Positions 25,328-33,324 of a stretch of DNA of 64,000 bases are shown piece by piece. The notes below the pieces were generated by a model that was given only the letters and a program-made list of their open reading frames with translations, was not told the origin of the DNA and did no database searches. The stretch is from CAKRJP01 sp963597615 (lineage in GTDB: Bacteria; Bacillota; Clostridia; Lachnospirales; Lachnospiraceae). The DNA lies in assembly GCA_963597615.1 (NCBI GenBank), contig CAVBQS010000019.1:1-64000 (forward strand), given 5' to 3'. Within the stretch, counting starts at the first letter, position 1; each line of letters begins with the position of its first letter. A program made the translations under genes and the position numbers.

Positions 25328-27577
25328 ATGGGAGGATTTGGAACAAGTTTTAAAGATAAAGAAAAAAAAGCAAACAATGAGATTAATACACAGCCACAAC
25401 AGAATAGTTTTATAAATGATTTTATGGATCTGAGCAAAGAAGATCTAGGACTAGGGAAGCAGGATGACTTTGTAGATGTAAAAAAAGAAGTAAACGGTTT
25501 TGAGGAAATTGAACGTGATGAAGAGGAGGAAATTGAGGAAGTACTAAATGAGCAAAAAGAAAATATTGCGATAGATTATAGAGAAAAAGTGGTAGATATG
25601 AAGGATGTGGCAAAAATGTCTGAGAAGAAGACGGTTTTTGGTAAGGCATATTCAGAAAAAACAAGAAAGAAAAATGCAGCCATTGACAGAGCAAAGATGC
25701 TGACAAATAAAGCCACATCCCTTACCTATTCTGCCCATAAACATATTAATAAAGTGAATCAACAATTTGATTTAAAACGCCTTGAAAAAGAGCAGGAAAA
25801 GAAACTAAGAGAGGAACAAAAAGATAAAGATAAGGAACTAACTGCGGAACAGAAAGAGCAGGCAAAGCTGCAGGCAAAAGGAATACTGGAAGCCAAAGCA
25901 TTCCAGAGTCTTATGGAGGCGCAAGGAACGATTTTACATGAAAAAGCCTTTGAAAGGAATATGCTTAGAGATAAATTTGATCATTATTATTCCTTGGTCA
26001 AAAGTTTCGAGTTTTTAGATGGGGAAGGAGATGCTATCACTGGAGTCTTTAAAGATACATTAGAAGAGTTAAGACCATTTATTAGCCTATTAAAGACTCG
26101 CTTGACTGTTTTTGTAGAGCAAAACAGAGTTCGTCTAGATGGAAGCATTTTAGGAGAGAAAGATGAACCGGCAGTCATGCACCAGAAGGATCTAGATGCC
26201 TGGAAAGAGCTCTTTCGCTCAAAAGAAGACCAGCAGATCAATGATGAAGATCGCCTAAAAAACAGAGCAAAAAAGGAAGAAAAGGGACTTGCTCAGGCCC
26301 ATCCTTATGAAAAAAATGCAAGAATTACAAGAGAAGAGGCTATGAATACAGAGTCTGATTTAATGTCTCAGAAAAAGAGAGACGAACTTCGAGACATGAA
26401 TCTGAAATTGTATGATCTTGGACAGAAGGAACTGGCGAAAACCATTAACGAATATGTAGTAGGAACACGCTACGCGGTAGGATATACAGAAGAGCGAGAC
26501 AGACTTATGAAGGCCATGAAGGCTGTGGAGAAGGCTGCAAGTAAACAGCAGGAAGGACCGGTTGCCCAGATTCTTACAGATATGCAGAAGTATTTTAAAG
26601 AAATGACCGATGGTACTTTGGAGATTCCTGCAGGCGCCCGTATTTTAGAGTGTCATGATTCGAAAATAGAAAATGAAGGACAAAATAGGGGAATGAAAAG
26701 AAATGCTATCATCACAAAGGGAACCTATTGGTCAAATCAGAAAGATACTCCTTTATTTGCCCATGAACCTGTGGTCAATGATTTAAAACAAAGAATGGTA
26801 TCCAATTGCTTTATGATGGCAGGAACCGCTGGCATTATAAATGTAGATCCAGCCCTTATTAAAAGCTGTCTGAAAGATATGGAAGATGGAACCGTAGTGG
26901 TAAGATTGTATGATGTGGATCGTGCAAAAGAGGGAGAAAAGCCAAAGCCAGTTTACATTCGTGTGAAGAAAACAGTACCAAGAATTATAGGTGGTAGTGC
27001 AGATGCATTATCAGCAGGAACTTTGTGGATGCAAATGATTGAAAAGGCCTTTGCCTTTTATGGAAGGAATATTGATGGTCGGCGTGTACGAGGTTATCGT
27101 TCCCTGTGGTATGGTGTGGGCTCTAATTACATTAAACAATTATTAGGTGTGGGTGCTATTGATTGTAAGCAGCCAAGTAGTGGTCTTACAACGAGTAAAG
27201 AAAAGAATCAATTCTATGAAGAATTGAAAAATATAAAAACAACGAAGAGAGTTTACAGCACAGGTTCTAGCAATGCACCAGGTAAGGGAATTCAATCCGG
27301 TCATGCATATACAATTTTAGGTGCACAAGAAATCAATGGAGTTAAATATGTGAAAATGCGTAACCCATACAGTAATCATTCCTTACAGTATGATAAAAAG
27401 GGAAAGAGAAGCCAGACAGGAAGTTCAGTTATTACCTTTGCTAATGGCTCTGATGACACATACGGCCAGTTTCTGATTAAATATACTGATTTCCTTCAAG
27501 AGTTTACTGCAATTTATGTTACAGACCTTAGTAAGCTGTCAGAGAAAAATCAGAATCAAAACCAGAATCAGGAATAG
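25328..27577 (+). CDS. Calpain-like (peptidase C2 family) cysteine protease with N-terminal coiled coil
   Basis: The first 250 residues are highly charged and low-complexity, with an acidic stretch (RDEEEEIEEVL) and Lys/Glu coiled coil. The C-terminal third has the calpain catalytic layout: Cys494 in SNCFMMAG, a VVVRLYD strand, LWMQMIEKAFAFYG (equivalent of the calpain LLEKAYAK helix), His659 in SGHAYTILGAQ and Asn679 in KMRNPYSNHS. The spacing and motif order match the Cys-His-Asn triad of C2 proteases. There is no signal peptide, so the protein is cytosolic or exported by another route. The tail is an Asn/Gln repeat (NQNQNQNQ). No calcium-binding domain is apparent. Confidence 0.72.
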   Translation: MGGFGTSFKDKEKKANNEINTQPQQNSFINDFMDLSKEDLGLGKQDDFVDVKKEVNGFEEIERDEEEEIEEVLNEQKENIAIDYREKVVDMKDVAKMSEKKTVFGKAYSEKTRKKNAAIDRAKMLTNKATSLTYSAHKHINKVNQQFDLKRLEKEQEKKLREEQKDKDKELTAEQKEQAKLQAKGILEAKAFQSLMEAQGTILHEKAFERNMLRDKFDHYYSLVKSFEFLDGEGDAITGVFKDTLEELRPFISLLKTRLTVFVEQNRVRLDGSILGEKDEPAVMHQKDLDAWKELFRSKEDQQINDEDRLKNRAKKEEKGLAQAHPYEKNARITREEAMNTESDLMSQKKRDELRDMNLKLYDLGQKELAKTINEYVVGTRYAVGYTEERDRLMKAMKAVEKAASKQQEGPVAQILTDMQKYFKEMTDGTLEIPAGARILECHDSKIENEGQNRGMKRNAIITKGTYWSNQKDTPLFAHEPVVNDLKQRMVSNCFMMAGTAGIINVDPALIKSCLKDMEDGTVVVRLYDVDRAKEGEKPKPVYIRVKKTVPRIIGGSADALSAGTLWMQMIEKAFAFYGRNIDGRRVRGYRSLWYGVGSNYIKQLLGVGAIDCKQPSSGLTTSKEKNQFYEELKNIKTTKRVYSTGSSNAPGKGIQSGHAYTILGAQEINGVKYVKMRNPYSNHSLQYDKKGKRSQTGSSVITFANGSDDTYGQFLIKYTDFLQEFTAIYVTDLSKLSEKNQNQNQNQE

Positions 27578-27596
27578 AACGATAATGAAGACGGGG

Positions 27597-27632
27597 AAAA
27601 AGTCAAGGCTAAAAAGACGCCTTGACTTTTTT
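27597..27632 (+). terminator. Rho-independent terminator after the calpain-like gene
   Basis: AGTCAAGGC (27601-27609) and GCCTTGACT (27619-27627) form a perfect stem with flanking A and T runs ending at 27632. Confidence 0.92.
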
Positions 27633-27710
27633 ATAACAAGCGTATAAAATGTGCCTGTATTGTTAAGTGTCTTGTCATATCCTAAGGCAGATGGTAGAGG
27701 GAGGACAAAG

Positions 27711-28268
27711 ATGAAAAAAGACTTGCTTTTGGTTGTTGATATGCAAAATGTATATGGGGAAGGCGGTCAGTGGTATTGTCCGGGAGTAAAGGCCGCAGGA
27801 GATAATATCAAAAAGATTCTTAAAAAGAATCCTAAGAACCTAGATGTGATTTTTACAGCATTTGTAGCACCAAAACATCCCCAGGGGGCCTGGGCAGACT
27901 ATAACCGGGAGAATCACTTGGTAAATCAGGATGCCTATGCTAATAAGATCATGGACCTATTTTCTGATGATCTGAAAATGTACCCCCTATATGAAAAATC
28001 CACCTATTCTTCCCTTAGTATTCCTGAGGTTTTAAAAGGAGTGGAGGGGGCAGACCGAGTGGTATTAACAGGTGTGGTGGCAGAGTGCTGCGTTTTGGCA
28101 ACCGCCATGGCCCTGATTGACCAGGGAAGTTATGTGGTTTATCTCACCGATGCCTGTGCCGGAATCCATGAGGAAACAGAAAAAGCAGTGGAAACTGTTC
28201 TGAAAGGGCTAGAGCCCCTCCATGTAAAACGGATGACTACCAAAGAATACTTACAAGACAAGCTTTAA
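27711..28268 (+). CDS. Cysteine hydrolase of the isochorismatase/nicotinamidase family
   Basis: The 185-residue protein has the Asp-Lys-Cys triad of the family: LLVVDMQNVYG near residue 5-15, YEKSTYSS near 92-99, and VVAECCVLATA near 122-132. The metal-binding DxH...H pair of true nicotinamidases is not visible, so the substrate is open; an amidase acting on a vitamin-like amide is plausible. It opens the ECF transporter operon and precedes a NiaR-type regulator, which points to pyridine or riboside salvage. The ATG at 27711 follows GGAGG by six bases; an in-frame ATG at 27651 has no ribosome binding site. Confidence 0.8.
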   Translation: MKKDLLLVVDMQNVYGEGGQWYCPGVKAAGDNIKKILKKNPKNLDVIFTAFVAPKHPQGAWADYNRENHLVNQDAYANKIMDLFSDDLKMYPLYEKSTYSSLSIPEVLKGVEGADRVVLTGVVAECCVLATAMALIDQGSYVVYLTDACAGIHEETEKAVETVLKGLEPLHVKRMTTKEYLQDKL

Positions 28269-28286
28269 AGAAGGAGAATGAGGAAC

Positions 28287-28889
28287 ATGAGGAATATTTT
28301 TAAAACAAAATTAACGGCAGCAACCATCGTGTTGATTCCTGCTTGTATTGGAATTAATTATTTAGGTAAATTTTTTGCATCATTACTTAAATTGCCTCTG
28401 TGGTTGGATTCTATTGGTACATGTATAGGGGCCTGTTTAGGTGGCCCAATTATCGGAGCCATCTGTGGAGCCTTAAATAATCTCATTTATGGACTTACAA
28501 CAGGGGATAATATTACATTAGTTTATGCACTTACCAGTCTCTTTATTGGACTTGTGGTAGGTATTATGGCTAGGTTAGGGTTTATGGAATCTATTGGAAA
28601 ATGTATTTTAACTGCAGTTGGAGGAGGCCTTGCAGCTGTTGTAGTTTCAACACCTTTGAATATTATCTTTTGGGGTGGAACTACCGGTAACGCCTGGGGA
28701 GATGCACTTTTTGCAGTTACTCAGGTATCAGGAATATCTAAAAATCTGGGATCTCTGATCGATGAAGTTGTAGTGGATGTACCGGATAAATTAATTACTA
28801 TGATTATCGTATTTGTAATTCTTCAGGGACTTCCAAAGAAACTTACAGCCCTCTATGATGTGAATGCGAAAGTGGAGCGGTTAGATTAA
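28287..28889 (+). CDS. ECF transporter S component (substrate-binding membrane subunit)
   Basis: This 200-residue hydrophobic protein has about six helices and the S-component style segment LPLWLDSIGTCIGACLGGP followed by GALNNLIYGL. It binds the transported micronutrient and works with the T subunit and the double ATPase encoded next. Family assignment beyond 'S component' is not possible by eye; the neighbours (isochorismatase-family hydrolase, NiaR-like regulator, PfkB kinase) suggest a niacin-related or nucleoside-like substrate. AAGGAGA at 28271-28277 places the start at ATG 28287 rather than 28278. Confidence 0.78.
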   Translation: MRNIFKTKLTAATIVLIPACIGINYLGKFFASLLKLPLWLDSIGTCIGACLGGPIIGAICGALNNLIYGLTTGDNITLVYALTSLFIGLVVGIMARLGFMESIGKCILTAVGGGLAAVVVSTPLNIIFWGGTTGNAWGDALFAVTQVSGISKNLGSLIDEVVVDVPDKLITMIIVFVILQGLPKKLTALYDVNAKVERLD

Positions 28890-28907
28890 GAAAAAGGACG
28901 GTAGCTT

Positions 28908-29675
28908 ATGAGTAGTATCAGCTTGTACGAAGACAAAGGAAGCTATTTAAATAAAATGCATCCTTATACCAAATTATTATATATATTAGCGGCAATCTGC
29001 ATACCATTAATCGGGGGAAAGCTATGGCTTTTCCCTGTCCTTATTTTATGCAGTTTGCTGCTTTTAGTCTCTGGCGGCATCATAAAAAGAGCCTTGCCAT
29101 TAATTGGCTTCTCCTTCACCTTGATCATTGTGATTTTTTTGATTCAGACCTTTCTTTATCATGGAAATGAACATGTTTTGGTGAAAATTGGAGGAATCAA
29201 TATTTACAGAGAAGGCTTTTTTTATGCTACAAAAATTGGCTTAAATATTTTAAATATGCTATTGGCTTTTGCGGTTTTTGTTTTAACAACTTCCATACCG
29301 GAGCTGGTGGATGAATTAGAAAAAAATGGCTTTTCTCCTAAATTTGGCTATATTGTGGTATCGGTATTTCAGATTTTACCCCAGATGATGTCTTCTAAGG
29401 ACACTATTGCAGATGCTCAGAGAAGTCGCGGTATGGAGACAGAGGGGAATTTTTTCACCAGAGCCAAGGCCTTTATTCCTTTAATTTCTCCAGTGGTTAC
29501 CAGTTCTCTTATTAACACCAGAGAACGAGCCATTGCCTTGGAGGTACGGGGATTTGGAAGGAAAAATAAAAAGACTTTTTTAGGGGATCGAAAAAAGCAC
29601 AAAGGTGACCGGGCAATCGGCGCTTTTTTGGTGCTTATGATTGTCTTTACTATAGTGGCCAGAGTGGCATTTTAG
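28908..29675 (+). CDS. ECF transporter T component (EcfT)
   Basis: The 255-residue membrane protein has the EcfT pattern: four to five hydrophobic helices and two Arg-Gly coupling motifs, AQRSRGM near residue 170 and ALEVRGFG near 210, which dock onto the ATPase pair. It lies between the S component (18 nt upstream) and the ATPase (32 nt downstream) and is therefore the dedicated T subunit of this transporter. RBS AAAGGACGG precedes the ATG. Confidence 0.9.
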   Translation: MSSISLYEDKGSYLNKMHPYTKLLYILAAICIPLIGGKLWLFPVLILCSLLLLVSGGIIKRALPLIGFSFTLIIVIFLIQTFLYHGNEHVLVKIGGINIYREGFFYATKIGLNILNMLLAFAVFVLTTSIPELVDELEKNGFSPKFGYIVVSVFQILPQMMSSKDTIADAQRSRGMETEGNFFTRAKAFIPLISPVVTSSLINTRERAIALEVRGFGRKNKKTFLGDRKKHKGDRAIGAFLVLMIVFTIVARVAF

Positions 29676-29707
29676 CAGGGAAAAGTAAAATCATGGAGAG
29701 TTAACAG

Positions 29708-31390
29708 ATGGACATAATTAAAATCGAACATTTGAAATATAAATATCCAAATACAGAGGTTCTGGCCTTAGATGACATATCTCTCACTATAAAGAAGGGA
29801 GAATTTATCGGTATTGTTGGAGCCAACGGGGCGGGGAAAAGTAGTCTAACCCAGGCCATTATTGGATTGGTGCCAAGGTTCTATAATGGGGCTTATGGGG
29901 GAAAGGTTTTTGTAAACGACACACTGGTGGAAACCTGTCCGGTAGAGGAAATGTGTGAACAGGTAGGCCTGATCTTTCAGAATCCTTTTAATCAGTTGTC
30001 AGGAGCCAAGGATACGGTATACGGGGAAGTGGCCTATGGACTTGAAAATCTTGGGGTTCCAAGAGACGAGATGAAAAAGCGCATTGAGACCACTTTAAAG
30101 GATTTGGATATCTGGCAATACAGAGATAGAAATCCTTTTGACCTGTCAGGAGGACAGATGCAGCGAGTGGCCATTGCCAGCATCTTGGTAATGCAGCCAC
30201 AGGTCATTATTTTAGATGAGCCTACTTCCCAACTAGATCCCCAGGGAACAGAGGAAGTCTTTCGAGTGGTGGAAAGTCTGCGGCAAAGTGGGGTCACCAT
30301 TATTATGGTGGAGCAAAAACTTGAGAAGATGGCAAAGTACTGTCATCGAATCCTTTTGATGCATCAGGGAAAAGTCGTGGATTTTGACAGGCCGGAAAAG
30401 ATTTTTTCCAGGGATGATCTAGAAGACCTAGGGGTGCAGCCGCCGGCATTTACCAGAATTTGCAAAGAGTTTCATTTGCAAAATAAAGATGGAACTTATC
30501 CTGCAACTTTAGAAAATACCCTTAGACTTTTCAAAGAACAAAACTGTGATTTGCTGCAGGAAAAGCTTTTGGAGGACTCAAATAAAACAGAGAAAAAAAT
30601 CTCTGCATCCCAGGAAAAAGAAATCTTTGAAGTTAAGAACCTAAAATTTTCTTATAAAAAGGATGTGTCTATTTTTGAAAATTTAAATCTGACTTTGGAT
30701 GGCCGCACTACTGCCATCATTGGACAAAATGGGGCAGGAAAGACCACCTTGGTTCGCCTCCTGAAAGGCCTTCTAAAGCCTTTAGGAGGAGAAATCTATT
30801 TTGGAGAGGAAGATATTTCCGGGAAAACGGTAGCTATGCTGGCAGATAAAGTAGGCTATGTATTCCAGAATCCCGATGATCAAATTTTCAAACATAAGGT
30901 ACTAGAGGAAGTAATGTACGGCCCTTTAAATATTGGGATGTCGGAGGAGAAGGCTAAAGAGAAGGCCCTAGAGGCTATGGATCTTATGGGACTTTCCGGC
31001 AAAGAGGAGGATAATCCTTATGATCTGGACCTTCATCAGCGGAAAATGACAGCCATTGCATCGGTGGTAGCTATGGATACAGATGTGATTATTTTAGATG
31101 AACCTACCATTGCCCAGGATTACGCTGGACGGTGCCGTATTGGAAATATGATCAAGGAGCTTTCTGCAAAGGGGAAATTAGTCATTGCCATCCTTCATGA
31201 TATGGATTTTGTGGAGGAGAATTTTGAACGGGTGATTGTAATGGCCCATGGAGAAATTTTGGCAGATGGAAGTTCTCAGGAAGTCTTTTCTAAAGACCAG
31301 ATCTTAGAGGAAGCAAGATTGGAAAAGCCTTACTATAGGGACTTAATGTGTAAAGTAAGAAGGAGCAGGTATGTCGGGAAAAGAACGTAG
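29708..31390 (+). CDS. ECF transporter fused double ATP-binding protein (EcfA-EcfA')
   Basis: Two ABC ATPase domains are fused in 560 residues. Domain 1 has Walker A GANGAGKSS, Q-loop FQNPFNQLSG, signature LSGGQMQR and Walker B VIILDEPTSQLD. Domain 2 has Walker A GQNGAGKTT, FQNPDDQIF and VIILDEPTIAQD, but its signature position reads YDLDLHQRKMTAIAS with no LSGGQ. So one composite ATP site is canonical and the other is altered, which is seen in some ECF ATPase pairs. The 3' end overlaps the NiaR-like gene by 20 nt. Confidence 0.92.
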   Translation: MDIIKIEHLKYKYPNTEVLALDDISLTIKKGEFIGIVGANGAGKSSLTQAIIGLVPRFYNGAYGGKVFVNDTLVETCPVEEMCEQVGLIFQNPFNQLSGAKDTVYGEVAYGLENLGVPRDEMKKRIETTLKDLDIWQYRDRNPFDLSGGQMQRVAIASILVMQPQVIILDEPTSQLDPQGTEEVFRVVESLRQSGVTIIMVEQKLEKMAKYCHRILLMHQGKVVDFDRPEKIFSRDDLEDLGVQPPAFTRICKEFHLQNKDGTYPATLENTLRLFKEQNCDLLQEKLLEDSNKTEKKISASQEKEIFEVKNLKFSYKKDVSIFENLNLTLDGRTTAIIGQNGAGKTTLVRLLKGLLKPLGGEIYFGEEDISGKTVAMLADKVGYVFQNPDDQIFKHKVLEEVMYGPLNIGMSEEKAKEKALEAMDLMGLSGKEEDNPYDLDLHQRKMTAIASVVAMDTDVIILDEPTIAQDYAGRCRIGNMIKELSAKGKLVIAILHDMDFVEENFERVIVMAHGEILADGSSQEVFSKDQILEEARLEKPYYRDLMCKVRRSRYVGKRT

Positions 31391-31922
31391 AGAGAAGATG
31401 TTGCAAATCCTTAGACAGAGCAAGGAACCAGTGTCCGGCAAAGATTTGGCTAAGGACTTGGGAGTTAGTCGCCAAGTGGTAGTGCAGGATATTGCTCTTT
31501 TAAGAGCCCAAAATTTGGAAATTACCGCTACTAATACAGGCTATGTTTTGGAAAAAGCCAAAGAAGAGCTGGGGAAAAATACCAGAGTGTTTAAGGTGTC
31601 TCATTCCAGTGAGGAGACAAGGGAAGAACTGGAGATTATTGTAAATTACGGAGGAGTGGTAGAGGATGTCTTCATCAACCACAGGGTTTATGGAGTCCTT
31701 AAAGGAGACCTTCATATTGCAAATCATGAGGATATAGAAAAGTTTATGGAGGAGCTAATGAGCGGTAAGTCTAGCTTGCTTATGAATGTGACATCGGGAT
31801 ATCACTATCATACTGTGTCGGCCCCTACCCAGGTTTTGCTGGATCTTATTCAGGAAAAGCTTCAGGAGAGAGGCTTTTTAGCAAAACTTCAAGATTATGA
31901 ACCCATAAATTTTTGGAAATAA
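31371..31922 (+). CDS. niaR: NiaR-type transcriptional repressor (HTH_11 plus 3H domain)
   Basis: The 183-residue protein has an N-terminal winged helix (KERREKMLQILRQ, then GKDLAKDLGVSRQVVVQDIALLR) and a C-terminal 3H domain with the characteristic histidines in INHRVYGVLKGDLHIANHED and GYHYHTVSAP. NiaR/YrxA regulators bind nicotinic acid and repress NAD synthesis or niacin uptake genes. Its place inside an ECF operon, overlapping the ATPase gene, suggests autoregulation of that operon. The specific ligand here is inferred from the family only. Confidence 0.82.
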   Translation: MSGKERREKMLQILRQSKEPVSGKDLAKDLGVSRQVVVQDIALLRAQNLEITATNTGYVLEKAKEELGKNTRVFKVSHSSEETREELEIIVNYGGVVEDVFINHRVYGVLKGDLHIANHEDIEKFMEELMSGKSSLLMNVTSGYHYHTVSAPTQVLLDLIQEKLQERGFLAKLQDYEPINFWK

Positions 31923-31971
31923 TCCTCAGGCGATAAAAAGTCTTAGATAGGATAAGACAGAGGAATTAGAT

Positions 31972-32889
31972 ATGTTGGAAAAAAATAAAGTCAAAATCTT
32001 GGGGACAGGAGTTGCTACCTTGGATATTTATCCAAATCAGAAGCGCATGTATCCGGGAGGAAATGAATATAATATAGCCTGTAATGCAGCCTACCTGGGA
32101 GCAGAGGCAGGCTTTCTAGGCGTATTTGCCAATGATCAGGCAGGGGAAATCTTGGAAGGGACTTTGAAAAATCTGGGAGTGGATGCTTCTTTTTCCCACC
32201 ATGAGGAAGGGGCTAGTGGCTATAGTCTGGTGGAATTAAAAGAAGATGGAGACCGGGTCTTTTTAATGTGGAACAAGGAGGGTGTTACAGACCTTTATCC
32301 CATTAGCTTTACAGAGGAAGAGATTGCCTATGTTAAAGAGTACGACGTGATCTGCATGGGAAGGCTCTGCTGCGTGGACCTGGCCCATATAAAAAGGCTG
32401 GCAAAGGACCATGATGTGGACATCTGCTATGATTTTCATGCGGCATTTTCTGAGGAAGTTATAAGAGAAATTGCCCCCTATATTACTTATGGATTTTTCT
32501 CTTGCTGGCATTTGAAGGAAGAAGAGATAAAAAAATATTTGAAGCTGACAGTAGACCTAGGATGCAAGATTGCAGTAGGAACCAGAGGGAATGAGGCAGT
32601 TATTGCCTACGATGGAAATGAATTTTATAAACAGGACACTATGGATATAGAAGCCACAGATACCCTGGGAGCAGGCGATTCCTATATAGCAGCTTTCCTG
32701 GCACAATATTTGGCATACGAAAAACAAGAGGAGAAAAAAGAAAGTATAAAAAGGCAGCAGGCTCTGCAAGAGGCCCTGGCAGTGGCAGCAAGGCACGCTG
32801 CAAAGGTAATACAAATGGATGGCAGTATCGGCGTTGGCTTTGACTTTGATCCTCCCACATTGAAGGATCTGGTAAATGGAATTTCATAA
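31972..32889 (+). CDS. PfkB/ribokinase family sugar or nucleoside kinase
   Basis: The protein has the ribokinase fold: YPGGNEYNIACNAAYLGAEA near residues 27-46 (the first PfkB signature region) and the second signature DTLGAGDSYIAAFLAQYL near 227-244, with GAGDS containing the catalytic Asp. It resembles the fructoselysine 6-kinase (FrlD) branch, but a nucleoside substrate cannot be excluded given the NiaR-type regulator and hydrolase in the same operon. AGAGGA precedes the ATG. It is the last gene before the thrS promoter. Confidence 0.82.
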   Translation: MLEKNKVKILGTGVATLDIYPNQKRMYPGGNEYNIACNAAYLGAEAGFLGVFANDQAGEILEGTLKNLGVDASFSHHEEGASGYSLVELKEDGDRVFLMWNKEGVTDLYPISFTEEEIAYVKEYDVICMGRLCCVDLAHIKRLAKDHDVDICYDFHAAFSEEVIREIAPYITYGFFSCWHLKEEEIKKYLKLTVDLGCKIAVGTRGNEAVIAYDGNEFYKQDTMDIEATDTLGAGDSYIAAFLAQYLAYEKQEEKKESIKRQQALQEALAVAARHAAKVIQMDGSIGVGFDFDPPTLKDLVNGIS

Positions 32890-32922
32890 GAAGTAGCTAA
32901 GGCTTATATAGAAAAGTAGGGC

Positions 32923-32952
32923 TTGACACCACGCAAGTGGCTGGAGTAGAAT
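32923..32952 (+). promoter_or_regulatory. Sigma-A-type promoter of the thrS leader
   Basis: TTGACA at 32923-32928 and TAGAAT at 32947-32952 are separated by 18 bases, directly before the T-box leader. Confidence 0.75.
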
Positions 32953-32959
32953 ATCCACA

Positions 32960-33236
32960 GTAAAAGAGAAAGCGTTGAGGAGAAGAGTAGATTTGACCGG
33001 CGACCAAAGAGAGAAGCTTATTAGCTGAGAGAGCTTCGTTGTCCATCATTTTCGAAGACCACCTCCGAGCGGCCCTAATCAGGCACGGTGATTCCGTTAT
33101 CATCACAAAGTAAGAGGTTTTCATGGAAAGCAAGCAGGGTGGAACCGCGGGAAGCATCCCGTCCCTGGAGGAGTGTTTTTGTGGAAGCTTCATGAAGGCG
33201 ATTGACAAGGCATTCCATTAGGCGGATGCCTTTTTT
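32960..33236 (+). ncRNA. T-box leader of thrS with terminator
   Basis: The canonical T-box sequence AGGGTGGAACCGCG lies at 33136-33149, and the 5' part has the stem I style opening AGCGTTGAGGAGAAGAGTA at 32971-32989. Candidate Thr specifier codons ACC occur at about 32996 and 33003. A terminator hairpin AAGGCATTCC / GGATGCCTT (33207-33232) with six T follows; GCATCC just after the T-box (33154-33159) can pair with its GGATGC, which would suit mutually exclusive folds. Uncharged tRNA-Thr is expected to permit read-through. The leader spans most of the 435-nt gap between the kinase gene and thrS. Confidence 0.88.
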
Positions 33237-33324
33237 GTTACAAAAAATCGGCGATAGCAAAATGATAGCAAATCGGCGTATGGCAATTGCCGGAATTTAG
33301 GAAAATAAAAAGGAGAGACGGATT

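Noticed and set aside
27633..27710. NiaR operator before the ECF operon
   Set aside because: The gap contains GTGTCTTGTCA-like words, but no clear palindrome that I could match to a known NiaR site.
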